Shown here piece by piece: positions 39,883 through 51,467 of a stretch of 64,000 nucleotides of DNA (positions are counted from its first letter, which is position 1; each line of letters begins with the position of its first letter). Below the pieces are notes generated by a model, which worked only from the letters and a program-made list of their open reading frames with translations, made no database searches and was not told where the DNA came from. The DNA comes from Acanthacorydalis orientalis. Its lineage: Eukaryota; Arthropoda; Insecta; Megaloptera; Corydalidae. The stretch is from NCBI GenBank assembly GCA_034766995.1, contig CM068313.1, forward strand, positions 40,781,496-40,845,495, read 5' to 3'. The translations under genes were made by a program, and so were the position numbers.

Positions 39883-39923
39883 TAACTTAACATCTTTTTT
39901 TTTAAAAAAAAGATGTTAAGTTA
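39883..39923. other. near-perfect 41-bp palindrome
   Basis: TAACTTAACATC plus a T run faces an A run plus GATGTTAAGTTA: 12 bp of mixed sequence plus 8 T:A pairs on each side, with a single unpaired T. Confidence 0.85.
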
Positions 39924-40445
39924 TCAGAAATATCGTTTTAGATGAGAGTCGATTTGTTTCAATACTTTGTAAATTTAATTTATATTATAAAAAAAAATTA
40001 ATATAACAACATAACTAATAGGTGATGAAAAATGAAGAGAAAATTGTGTTCATCATTTAAATTAATTTATATTGAGTACTGTTCGTTTGGTTTGCAAACT
40101 GATAGGGTATAAAATATGATGTGTTTTATAAATTGTCTTCTTTCAACAATATTTTATATTAATTTAAAATTATAATTTTTGACAGATAAATATAAAAGTT
40201 GATATTATTAACACCAAATACGATCGGCATTTGCAATTAAAAAATATTAATAAGAATATTAAAATGTTCAAAACTAATTTAATGTCTATTTTCTACTTGT
40301 GCTGGGTAGAACAAATAATTATTCTAAAAAACTGAAAAATTATTTAAAACTATATTAAAATATACCTTTGGTTAAAAAATAAACTGAAGAAAAGTTTATC
40401 TCATATTTGTATACATTTTAAAAAATATTTACATCGGAAACGTTC

Positions 40446-40453
40446 CCTCTCTC

Positions 40454-40545
<92 letters not shown>

Positions 40546-40560
40546 AATACACACGCACAC
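40446..40560. repeat. compound (CT)n(TA)n microsatellite with CA edge
   Basis: ctctctctgtc runs into TA (40459-40545, one ACA break), then aatacacacgcacac. Confidence 0.95.
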
Positions 40561-40866
40561 AATTTGATGTAATTATTAATCGTTAATGTATTTTTGCAGC
40601 ATTTACTGCCTTTTTTCATAATACAACTGCAGGTCTTTAAATTGAATTTAAATATAGCAGACGGTTCTAAAAATAAAGAAAAAACGTAGTTAAAATTGAA
40701 TGAGAAAATTCAAATTTATATGATAAATTACTGAAAATATGAAATGGAACGTAGAATAAATTTAAATAGAGTAGATGCATATTGAAGAAGAAATCTTTAG
40801 AATAATTTTTACAGAAAAAAGTAATATTTGTACATACATTTACTTATATATGTATATATATGTATA

Positions 40867-41263
40867 CAGAGAAGGATTTAGAAAGACGCAACATGGGCTA
40901 CTACCCAGGGCAGCAAATTTTGAAGGGCGTCAAATCTTGAAAAACTGTAATTTTTATTTTCAATTATAATTTCGATTTACAAGCATCTCAAATATGAAAT
41001 GAAAAATTAAATCTAAAAAATTGTATAGTTCATATATTGTTTTTGAAATTTATGTAACAGAACTTCATAATTTTCATTTTCTAAATAAATTAAATGAATG
41101 GAAAATTTTATAAATTTTTTAGTGATCATTAAATTTTTTCTGTCGAAATGTTCACAAAATTACTAACAGTCATGGATTTCTCTTAATTTATTTGGAAAAA
41201 ATTTGGGAAAGGGGAGGGATTCGATTGGTAGCCCAATAGGAACCTAGTGTAAATCCGACCCTG
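40867..41263. mobile_element. hAT-like short inverted-repeat element
   Basis: The left end CAGAGAAGGATTTA and the right end read inward, CAGGGTCGGATTTA, match at 11 of 14 bases, and both arms then carry TGGGCTAC. CAGGG-CGGATTTA termini are typical of short non-autonomous hAT elements. The 397-bp interior has no transposase. The flanks are (TA)-rich, so an 8-bp target duplication cannot be recognised. Confidence 0.65.
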
Positions 41264-41310
<47 letters not shown>

Positions 41311-41444
41311 CAAATTGGAATATATAATGGTTTACTTGTACTTTATAAAGTATGTAAATTATTTCAATTAAATATTTAATGAAATGTTATAACGTGACAC
41401 AAAACAATATTACAAAAAGTTGTAAAAATTTAGCTCTGATCAAT

Positions 41445-41445
<1 letters not shown>

Positions 41446-41540
<95 letters not shown>
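41446..41540. repeat. (TA)n microsatellite
   Basis: About 95 bp of TA with two ACA interruptions. Confidence 0.95.
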
Positions 41541-41541
<1 letters not shown>

Positions 41542-41685
41542 TAAAAATTCATATAAAATTGAAAACATATCCTTTTCAATAATTATATCATCTCAAATTT
41601 GTATTTGCTGTACTTTTGAGTAATTGACAAAAAGTATTTTATTTTAATAATTATATTTTCAAGTTCTACAACTATACTATAAATT

Positions 41686-41729
<44 letters not shown>

Positions 41730-42282
41730 CTAATTACTAATTACTATAATTTACTAATTACTATAATTTATTCTAATGACTAATTTACTGCTATATAAAT
41801 AAACCTTCTAAATTCTTTAAATTTGAACGATTTAACATTTTCAACATATATTTCAAATAGATTTTCTTATACCTTTATTTCTCATTTTTACTGATATTTT
41901 TTTGAGAATTTTTGTTTTTCTAGTTTTCAGTACGTTGTTTCTTCTGCCTATTTATTTTTCTTTCATTGTACAACATGTTATTTGTATTTCAAAATCTTTA
42001 TTTCTGTTAATATACGAGTACCTTACATTCATGATCGTTTCCATTTCAATTTATTTTATTCTTTTTCTATTTTTTGACGATACTTCTATCATATACTTTA
42101 ATACTGGTGTATATATTTTCTATTCTCATGAATATATATTGAATTAGTTTGATATGCAGGATTAATATTTAATTTTCTTAGGTAAGGATCAGTACAATAT
42201 ATTGATTAAATATTTTTCCCATCAAAAAATTGAAATCTTTATGAATGAAATTTTCATATTAATGTGTGTATGTTACAATATT

Positions 42283-42291
42283 CATACATAC

Positions 42292-42350
<59 letters not shown>
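42283..42350. repeat. compound (CATA)n(TA)n microsatellite
   Basis: CATA tetramers to about 42304, then clean TA. Confidence 0.95.
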
Positions 42351-42356
<6 letters not shown>

Positions 42357-43077
42357 TAATTTAGATTAGATTAGAAATAATAGCTTGGATTGTAAGTAAA
42401 ATACGCACTGAAATGTCAAATACCAAATTAATACAAAAGAGACACTCTGTAATACTATTTAGTCTGTTTAAATCATTTCCTAGATGTTCTGAATGCGAGA
42501 GCTTTATTTAAAAATTGTTCCTTTATTTCACATAGGTAAGAACAATGATAAGTATAAAATTAAACAAGAAAAATACGAAAAAAATATGGCGTAAACATTC
42601 TATTTTCAATATAGACACACTAGTCAGAAATGAAGTATGAATATTGTAAATTTTGAAACTACTGTTTTTTTTCTGGATATGTCTTTAGTAAAACTAAAAC
42701 GAAGAACAGACAATATACTACAGTTTTATTTTGAATTTCCTTTTCCTAGATTTATTTATCCTAAACTAAAATATTACTATTATTGTTATATGTAAGAATA
42801 AATAGAGGATATGATAGATAGATAGCTATATAGATACACAGATAGATAGAATTGAAAACATTAAATTACGTTTGAAATAGACGAAGAATATTAAAAAACT
42901 CTTTTTTGTTGCAATTGAGGCACACAAAATAATCTTGTTAAAAAATTTAGACGAAACAGTTTCTAAAACGTAGGTGCATAATGTGATGTATTGGATTTCC
43001 TCCGCCAATTACATTTTCTAACTGAACTACGTCTTTTCTATACCGTTACGAATCAAAAAATAAATTACAATCTTAAC

Positions 43078-43166
43078 CCAATTCACGCAAAAAATCCTTA
43101 ACTTCCAGATCACTGAGTCGTCTAACCACGACGGGCAACGTAAAGTTAGTCGAATGTCGCTTTCTT
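43078..43166 (-). CDS. candidate internal coding exon D, product unrecognised
   Basis: A balanced-composition island contains a minus-strand frame open for 64 codons (43073-43267, no ATG). Its second half looks strongly coding (TLPVVVRRLSDLEVKDFL, then RELG). A pyrimidine-rich acceptor (ccatctgtgtag) gives an 89-bp exon starting at 43166, one base before the first codon; a usable donor, TTGG|GTTAAG, ends it at 43078 in phase 1, the phase exon B accepts. If unspliced, the frame stops at TAA 43073-43075. The basic and Ser/Leu-rich peptide is not recognised. A transposon fragment is the main alternative. Confidence 0.35.
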
Positions 43167-43646
43167 CTACACAGATGGTACACGAGATGAAAGTACACAG
43201 ATTCAAAAGGGATAGTAACGTATGGTGTGAGGGTATACTTGCTTTTTTTAAGATGACTGTTGTGTCGTCACGTTGATTTGAAATTCATTGTTAACAAATT
43301 TGCATATTTATATATATATATATATACAGATAGAGAGAGAGAAAGACAGAGAGATATTAAAATAGAGTTTGTTAATATTACTTATTTAAGAATTTTATGA
43401 AATTATAATTTTAGGAAATCATAAATGTTGCATGTAAAAATATGAACTTTTAGAATATGGTTAAAAAAATTATAGACTAGAAATTTTTTTACAATACCGA
43501 TAAGTACTACAAAGAGTACAAATATAACAAAGAGTACTTTTAATCTAAGTGTTATTCCCTGAAAATAAAAATCCATTACAGGTCAGAATTCCCAGTAAGT
43601 CAGCGGTTATTTTACAAAACTGAAGATAGGAGTGTGTATACATTTA

Positions 43647-43771
<125 letters not shown>

Positions 43772-43830
43772 ACTATGTAGTATTATTGTAAGAAAAAAAT
43801 AGACTATAATAAAAATATTCTTTTACTACA

Positions 43831-43861
43831 AATAATAGACCACTATTGGTGGTCTATTATT
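43831..43861. other. perfect 13-bp stem hairpin
   Basis: AATAATAGACCAC and GTGGTCTATTATT enclose a TATTG loop. No T tract or gene context suggests a terminator. Confidence 0.85.
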
Positions 43862-44013
43862 CATAGTAATCTAGTTTTTAAATAACATATTGCAGAGAGA
43901 TGATACAGAGAGGCGAGGGGAATGAATATAAAATAAATAAAATTTTCAGAATACCTGTTTTACACTGATAACTAAAGCTCAGTTTTTTAAGCTATATTCT
44001 GTAATTTAACCTT

Positions 44014-44055
<42 letters not shown>

Positions 44056-44397
44056 TAAGACAAATACAAATATCGTAAATTTATAAAATTGGGTTAATAA
44101 ACACAACTGTAACGAATAAAGGACTCAGTTATGAACTTTGTACAGTGAATGTCATTCACCAAAAAAATTTGAATTCCATGAGTAATTTGTATTACTTAGA
44201 AACACTTATTGAAATATTTAAACGACACGTCATTAGAATGACATATTTTCATTTTTGGCACGCAAGTTTACTAAAATATCGATTTCTATTCAAAGCTTTC
44301 ATAATTTAACTACATTATACAACAGATATAAAAGTGTCCTTTTAAATACAAATAAAATATTATTATACAATAAAATATATATTTTACAATGAAAAAT

Positions 44398-44447
<50 letters not shown>

Positions 44448-45039
44448 AAAAATGTATACATATTGTAAAAATAATATTATTCTTTTCTGTAGCCACCGGC
44501 TTTAACGAAGATTGAAAGGTATACACTTTGAAATAAATGTTGCAATTAGTATTACATTTTACAAAAAAAATATCCATTTATAAAACAGATTAATTTTAAT
44601 TATAGGTACCTTATAAGACAATAATGTATACAACATATTTTTAATGTAAAATGAAGTTGTTTTGAGGTTTTTCACTGATTATATTAAACCATACTAACTG
44701 TGTAATATACACGAATAGTGTTATATGTATTATTAACTTATCATAATATCACAAATAGTTTGTAAAAATCCGTTAACAAACTGGCGAGGTAATTGTATAA
44801 AAAAATGTGCTGTTGTGTAGTTAGTAATTCAATGAGCAAGGTTAACAATCTTGTAGAATCACCTGTTTTCTGACATTAGTTTAAATTTTACTAAAAAATA
44901 ACTGTTTGTATTGTCAACTGTAACATCGAAGCGTAAACTATACATTAGTGTTAGACTGTAATTCCCGTTCGTATTATTATCAACTAAAACAGAAACACAA
45001 GCACAGAAACAACAAAATGTTTAGTATAATAGTTATATT

Positions 45040-45500
45040 TTCACACCGACAACGATGCAATAGTCAGTTTATAAAAGTTGGAGTATAAAAGTGTACGAGC
45101 AGGCAGGTATGTAGGTAGATAGGTAGGTGGGTAGATGTTTGGCTTCGCCGCAGCTAAAATGGAGGAGTTCCACCGTGATTGAAAATTATGTGACCCAAAC
45201 GTGTGTTGGGATTTGTAACCCCTTTGTAGTTCCGTTCCGCCTCCATATATGCTCTGTCTGTGTATATCAACATATCACCTGCGTTTCAATATACCATTCC
45301 TTATACACAAGAATACTCTCGTGTAACGTTTTCAATAGCGATTTCAGTATTTTATGTCGTCGCGGATACGTTTTGAGTGAAATATTAGGGTGCAGTCGTT
45401 TCCTCTCGATGTTTTTAGAAGTTAAATCACCGAATGAACTTAAATTGAACCAATTTCACCGTTTAATACAGTTACAAGTTAATTTTGTCCATTAGAAAGG
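45040..45500. other. mixed-composition island of unknown role
   Basis: Begins with GGTAG/GTAGAT-type short repeats (45100-45135), then balanced sequence with CpG sites. The plus frame 45127-45495 is open for 122 codons but starts at GTG, not ATG, and has no recognisable motif. An internal ATG gives only MEEFHRD before a stop in another frame. Possibly regulatory. Confidence 0.25.
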
Positions 45501-45919
45501 AGTTGATGTAAATCAATCAGCTTTAGATTTATTAACGATGTATAAGTAACTTCTATCTATAGTAAATTTATTCAAAAATATATTCAAATTGGTATACTCG
45601 ATATCGATTTTTATTCTGTACTTATACATTTAGGATATATTGAATTAATAAAAAAAGTTTTTATATAATCAGTTTTAAATCTATGCATTTAATAAAATTA
45701 TTTGTAAAAAATTGTAACCGTTCTTATTTATTTATTTTATCGAATTTTATTAAGTGTAAATAATGGGTATAAGAAGTTAAGTACAGAATAAAATAATAAT
45801 CTTATGTATATATTATTATACCTTAGCCAACTAAAAGCAGACAAGATAAAATCAATATTTTACATTTTATTTAATGAATATTTATTTTAAATTAACAGTT
45901 TTGAAAAATATTTTGTATT

Positions 45920-45921
<2 letters not shown>

Positions 45922-45988
<67 letters not shown>
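45922..45988. repeat. (TA)n microsatellite
   Basis: Uninterrupted TA, about 67 bp. Confidence 0.95.
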
Positions 45989-45990
<2 letters not shown>

Positions 45991-46349
45991 ACAAAAAGTT
46001 TAAATTCGAATCTATTTCTACTATTACAAACACACGTTCTATAGATATTTCTTAGACCGACGATTCTATAAGATAAGGGATGAAGAACAAAAACAAATAG
46101 AAAATTATAAACTACTGATCTAGATATTTATCTCTGTAATTATAAATTGACAAGTTTCATTCCGACTTGGTCGCATACACTTTAAAAGTTCAGTAATGAA
46201 AACAAAATAAATTACTTATAGTTTGAAAAGTATATATTCTTAAAATTTAGGTTAAAAATGAAATAAATTTTTATATTTGATATTCTTTTATATGCCATAA
46301 AAACAGTTCAAATACGAAAACAATCATGAATGGTTGATTTGTCTTCAGA

Positions 46350-46352
46350 TTA

Positions 46353-46416
<64 letters not shown>
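46350..46416. repeat. (TA)n microsatellite
   Basis: TA with one CA break near 46371. Confidence 0.95.
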
Positions 46417-46418
<2 letters not shown>

Positions 46419-47830
46419 GTAACAATTATATATTTAAATAATTTATCTGATTGTAAATTATTTTTGTTATGGCCAATTTATTATACATAAAAATATTTTA
46501 CCATTTTTCAAATATAAACAATATTTATTTTATTGTAATTTGGTATATCTGTAAAATAATAGGCAGAATTTTAATACACTTTATTATAGTAACGGTACAA
46601 TACCTAACAACATATATAAAATATTTTGAATTCCATTTTCTTGAATTAAATGGTCGTTTAAAATTAAATGGTTTATACTTTAGTGAACTGAATAATATAT
46701 CTAAACTCGAAATTGTGATTTCAATGAATACGAACATTTATTAACAAAATTATTAGGACTTTCTAATTCTTCTCTGATTTTAAATTAACTACAATATTAA
46801 ATAAATAAATAACACAACTAGTCAAAATATGTATGAACATTAATACTTTATTTTCCGAATTATGTTTTTTTACTGACAAAATATAGTTTTCAAGATTTGA
46901 ATATACTATTTTTTTAAATATTCAAAAGATTGAAAAACTTTATCAGTACTTTCAAAAACTTGTATAATCAACTGACTATTGTTTAATATAAAGATTAATT
47001 TAGGCATAAAGATTAATTAGGAATGCGGCGTCAGTGAAATTTTGACACGATTTATTAATTAACTTCATCACAAAATGATTTATGGTCGTATGAACCCAAA
47101 TGGTAGAATTGTGCATTCAAAAGTGGATAAATTATAACGAAATGTACAGTTTTTTTATTGTATAAGCTTAATATTTTCACTATTGATATAAAATGACCAT
47201 ATATTTTCAAAATTATGTTATTATAATTTATTTACGAAGATATTCAGATCAAAAAATATCATACTTTTAAAGTGCCGAGTAAAAGCTAAATAAAAGACCG
47301 TAAATCCAAAACTAAGATCAGTTACTATATATTATTATAATATACAAGAAACTCCGTGGTTAAATAAAAAACACATCAGCATTTAATACTAGCATATTTC
47401 TTAATAAAAAAATTATAAATTCTATATTTTCATCATTACTAGAATTACTACGATTTCTTATGTAGTCTATTTATCAACATCATTGTTTTTTAAATTTCGT
47501 TTTGCTTGATAGAGTTGTGTTATTGCAGAACTTTTCGATAGTTTAACAATAATAAATTAATTTTCTACATATAAGCATATTTATGTTATAAGTGAACTAT
47601 ATTTTTATGAAATTTGAATGAAAATATTTTAAATATTTTGAAACATAATAATACAGCAACGAACATAACCGGAATATTAAATGCTTACCAATGTATCTGT
47701 TTACATCTGTATTTATGTTATTTTTTCTAAATAATAATTATTTAGTAATTTCTTTTTTTTAATAATCAGATACAATTCATAAGATGAGTCAGAAATACCA
47801 TAATAATTTGTATACTTTTATATATTATTT

Positions 47831-47834
<4 letters not shown>

Positions 47835-47912
<78 letters not shown>
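47835..47912. repeat. (TA)n microsatellite
   Basis: TA broken twice by TATATT shifts that change the phase of the repeat. Confidence 0.95.
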
Positions 47913-47917
<5 letters not shown>

Positions 47918-48280
47918 TATATTATTTTGTAAATTGGATTTAGAATTCTTATTAGCAAACTTCATGTTACTGAAATGTAGTAAAAAATACATTTTACAGT
48001 AATTAAAAACTGCAATAGTGTAAAGATATTTTTGTTGATAAACTCAAGTGCTTTACAAAGTAATTTTTTGTATTTATAAATTTGAACAATATTGATATTC
48101 TTGTATTTTTTTAAATAAAACTTTTTTAATACCAAAAACGGTTTATTGTAGAAATAATTAAAACTAGTATTCGAAGAAATAGAAATTAAATCACAACTTT
48201 AAATCACTATTGGTATTACTAACTAAAACTAGAAGCAAATATGAAAATGTAAATATTAACCGTGTGAACTGTTTCTTCAG

Positions 48281-48281
<1 letters not shown>

Positions 48282-48347
<66 letters not shown>
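48282..48347. repeat. (TA)n microsatellite
   Basis: Uninterrupted TA, about 66 bp. Confidence 0.95.
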
Positions 48348-48351
<4 letters not shown>

Positions 48352-48558
48352 CGCACATAAAACAATATATATCTTCTATTTATAAATATAATTCGTTACA
48401 TACTTATATAGAATTGTCTGAACATCAAATACAGGTAACCCTCGTATAACGCGGGAGTTAGGTTCTGGGAAAATGTCACGCAATAAATATCGCGTTATGC
48501 GAGACTGTGACACATTGTACAGTCTGACGTCAAATTGCTCGGTATTTTTGTGATTATA

Positions 48559-49662
48559 CGAGGGTGATATAAGAGTAGGTAATAATTTAAATATATGTGG
48601 CTCATTAAAAAGCGATATCTATTTTATATATAACCTCAAGGTCTATAATTAATATGTCAAGCAGCTTGTTGCAAACATCAATTTAAATAGTTCTTTTTGT
48701 ACTGATACTGAAATGGATAAAGTTGAACATTGTGTGGTGATAAAGTATTTTTTTCAAAAAAAGGCTTAATTGCAACGACAGAAGTAATTATCCACAGAGT
48801 GCTCGATATTGTCTTACAGGATAGGCGATTGAGTGTGTCCGAAATTGCTACGGTTGTGGGTGTTTCAGATGAACACGTGCGTCACATCCTAACTGAAGAG
48901 TTAGGTAGAAAAAGCTATTGGTAAGATGGGTGCCGCGCTGGCTGATAATTGATCATTGATCCATTCGATTACAAATTTCCCAAGACTGTTTGGATCGATT
49001 TAAGAAGGATACGACTGACTTTATCCGGTGATTTGTGACTACAGATAAAACTTGAATTCACCATTACACTTCAGAGTCAAAAGAACAATCAAAGTAATGG
49101 AAACATGGCGATTCGCTGCCACCAAAAAAAGCAAAAACAGTTTTATCTGCTAGAAAAGCTATGGTTTCAATTTTTTGGGATTCTAAGGGGATCTTGGTAA
49201 TGGACTATTTTCCGACGATAACGATAACGGAAAAATTATATGCTAAACTTTTGGATCGACTCGATTAAACAATTCGTGAGAAAAGACGGGGTTTATCAAA
49301 GAAAAAAAATGATTTTCCATCAGAAGAATGCACATCCCTATACAAGTGTTATATCCATGGCAAAAATCGCTGAATTAAAACTTCCCACTCCATCCAGATT
49401 TGGCCCCCTCAGATTTCCATCTGTTCCCAAAACTTAAATCCTTGGTAGGTGATTTTCGTCAAATGAAGAACTGATAACACCACTGAATCGCTATTTTGAG
49501 GACCTCCAAGAAAAGGATTTCCAGGATGGCATAAAAGCACTGGAGCATCGCTGGATGAAGTGCATTGGACTTCAGTGGAACCATTTTGAAAAATAAAAGT
49601 AATTTAAAAACAAAAGTTATATTCATTCATAGTTAGGCAGCCAACTTTTCAAATCACCTTCG
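48559..49662 (+). mobile_element. mariner transposon nested in the Tigger-like element
   Basis: Termini CGAGGGTGATATAAGAG (left) and CGAAGGTGATTTGAAAAG (right, read inward), with TA on each side at 48557-48558 and 49663-49664. At 1.1 kb it is slightly shorter than a full mariner. Confidence 0.85.
48713..49596 (+). pseudogene. mariner transposase remnant
   Basis: ATG 48713 starts MDKVEHCVVIKYFF; a frameshift in an A run then leads to KGLIATTE. A deletion follows, removing most of the first DNA-binding helices, and the frame continues LSVSEIATVVGVSDEHVRHI and LTEELGRKSYW to a stop. Catalytic blocks can be traced: TTDKT then IHHY keeps the first Asp; IFHQKNAHPYTS has Lys in place of the second; PDLAPSDFHLFPKLK keeps the third. 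The C-terminus ends WMKCIGLQWNHFEK before TAA 49594-49596. Stops and frameshifts make it inactive. Confidence 0.85.
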
Positions 49663-49731
49663 TACATGTCTATGACCGCATTATGCAAAGGTTGCTACAA
49701 TTTGTAAACCGCGTTATACGAAGGTTTCCTG

Positions 49732-50127
49732 TATATGGATTTTGGGTACTAAAAGATGAACACAAGTTTATATTGTATTAATTTACACTCATATAATTTA
49801 AAAAGTTAATTATAGAGAGACTATGAAAACTAACTATAGATCAAAGAATACTATTTGATATGAAAAGAGTGTAATTGAACGTGTAGGCTTGTTATTAATG
49901 ATTTATAACATTTCTATACGAAAAAGGTCATTAAAAACACTGTACATATCGTGAACAATGACCAAACTTTACCTTTTGTATAATGTTTTATAAATTTTAG
50001 GAAACGTGAAATACATAAAAAGAATAAAGTAGTTTCAGTCGTACGATAGGTCACTGTACTTAAATGCGTAAGTTTATCATGCGGTGTCGTTAGCTTCTGT
50101 TGAGAGTTCAAACGTTCATTGACACAA

Positions 50128-50170
<43 letters not shown>

Positions 50171-50440
50171 TTCAATGACATAAATATATATATATATATA
50201 CATATACACGAGTGTTTATATAGACAAATAATTGAGACATTTGGATTGAGTTTACTTGTAGTTTAGAAACAAAACTGTCAGTAAAATAAGTATGATAAAC
50301 ATCAAAAAAAAAAAGAAAGAAAAACCCTAAGTCAACCGTAGGATCTGCAGCTCCTATACGAATATCACAAGAAAATATTTGAATAATAAGGATATTTTCA
50401 ATATAAATCTTCAGTGTCATGACTGTACGAAAACGTTCGC
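49732..50440. other. AT-rich sequence, no gene
   Basis: TA tracts at 50132-50167 and 50185-50203; nothing else recognised. Confidence 0.5.
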
Positions 50441-50800
50441 ATAGCGTTGCGTGTACGGAGCATTTGTATTTTCCGCTACATTGACATCATTGTGATTGGG
50501 TGTTTGAATACAGTGGCAGTTTGTCCATGTTCATCCCTTTCTATTGGTTGGGTGGCTGGGAGGTACGAGTTTCAGACCGGATATTGCCTTGTGTATACAA
50601 GAGACGACGGGGTCGTATGAAGGGACGCGACATCGTATATGTAAACAGTAAACGAACACAAAGTCAAAGTTATTGTAGGCACACGTTACGTGTGACGTCA
50701 GGTGGACTACAAGATGAGTTTCAATATAAAAGAATACATTTAAGTTTAGTCTTAGATGCGTTTCTTATTGAAAAAGTCTGTTTTTTTTCTTGTAAATTTG
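50441..50800. promoter_or_regulatory. promoter/enhancer-like island with CRE and CCAAT boxes
   Basis: CRE octamer TGACGTCA at 50693-50700 and two inverted CCAAT boxes (ATTGG at 50495-50499 and 50543-50547), so on the minus strand the order is CRE, CCAAT, CCAAT. CpG sites are frequent. The plus frame 50500-50808 starts at GTG and has no recognisable motif, so it is not called as a gene. A minus-strand promoter firing towards lower coordinates would fit. Confidence 0.4.
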
Positions 50801-51467
50801 GAAACTAGATGCTTTTTTATTATTATTCGCTTTTCTCTATTTGCACGGGAGGGGGTTGTATGATAAATTGCTTTTTAAACAGAACCAATATTGCTTTTTT
50901 TATCTCTCACAAATAATATGTGCATGTAGATTGTTTTATTTTACGACGAGATAAATTGAATTTCGTTTTCTAATGGAAAAGCTTAACTGATGTAAAGCAA
51001 ATTACTAAAACATAATTACTACATACAATATAAACAAAAATCGAAATAAATTCAAACATACTTCGAAACATTATTATTAAACAATATGTATAAAGTAACT
51101 ATATTTGTTTATCAAATTGCACATAGATCTAATTGCGAAGAGTTTTGAGATAGAAATATTTATGAGATTTCGTTGTTCATTGCAATTAAAAAACATGTAA
51201 TACATATGACACTAAAAAAACATGTAAAATTCTTTTTATAATTTTCTAGAAATATTTCAAGAGCCCTTCTTTCAAACAATTCATATAATATGGATAGAGA
51301 TTTATATATCGGAAAATTATGAGAAAAAATGCATATGTTTGTGAATACAATTTTATGAACTGTTCATAAATTGTAACTTTAAATGTATGAGACATGTTAA
51401 TAAGAAGTAGATAGATAGATATATGTAATTAATAATAAAAATTAATTTTGGTTCTCAATTCAATATA
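50801..51467. other. AT-rich sequence, nothing recognised
   Basis: No frame or repeat that can be supported; short TAGA repeats near 51408-51421. Confidence 0.5.

Larger units (their letters stand above)
37972..40866. other. AT-rich gene-free region
   Basis: Contains the palindrome at 39883-39923, a TA tract at 39172-39201 passing into ctgtgtgtgt, and the TA block at 40459-40545. Nothing else recognised. Confidence 0.5.
41264..43072. other. AT-rich gene-free region
   Basis: Several TA tracts (41270-41303, 41446-41540, 41689-41722, 42305-42350), a short tandem of attactaattt-type units at about 41721-41787, and GATA-type repeats near 42810-42850. The open frame at 41902-42147 is hydrophobic and AT-driven, with no supporting signal. 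Confidence 0.5.
45501..48431. other. AT-rich gene-free region
   Basis: No coding or transposon signal. Three long TA blocks (listed separately) and short A/T runs. Confidence 0.5.
48432..49731. mobile_element. pogo/Tigger-like short element split by a mariner
   Basis: The left end CAGGTAACCCTCGTATAACG and the right end read inward, CAGGAAACCTTCGTATAACG, form a clear inverted repeat with TA on both outer flanks. Removing the inserted mariner (48559-49662) leaves an element of about 0.2 kb without a transposase. Its termini resemble Tigger elements (CAGT-GACCCTCGTATAACGCGG type). Confidence 0.75.

Noticed and set aside
41902..42147. Hydrophobic 81-codon frame resembling a membrane protein
   Set aside because: T-rich codons produce Phe/Leu/Ile runs in any frame of this background; no start context, splice signal or motif supports it.
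45127..45495. 122-codon plus-strand frame
   Set aside because: Begins at GTG rather than ATG, has no recognisable motif and starts inside a GGTAG/GTAGAT repeat. Open length alone is weak evidence.
50500..50808. 102-codon plus-strand frame
   Set aside because: Begins at GTG and overlaps the CRE/CCAAT block; regulatory DNA explains the composition better than a protein gene.
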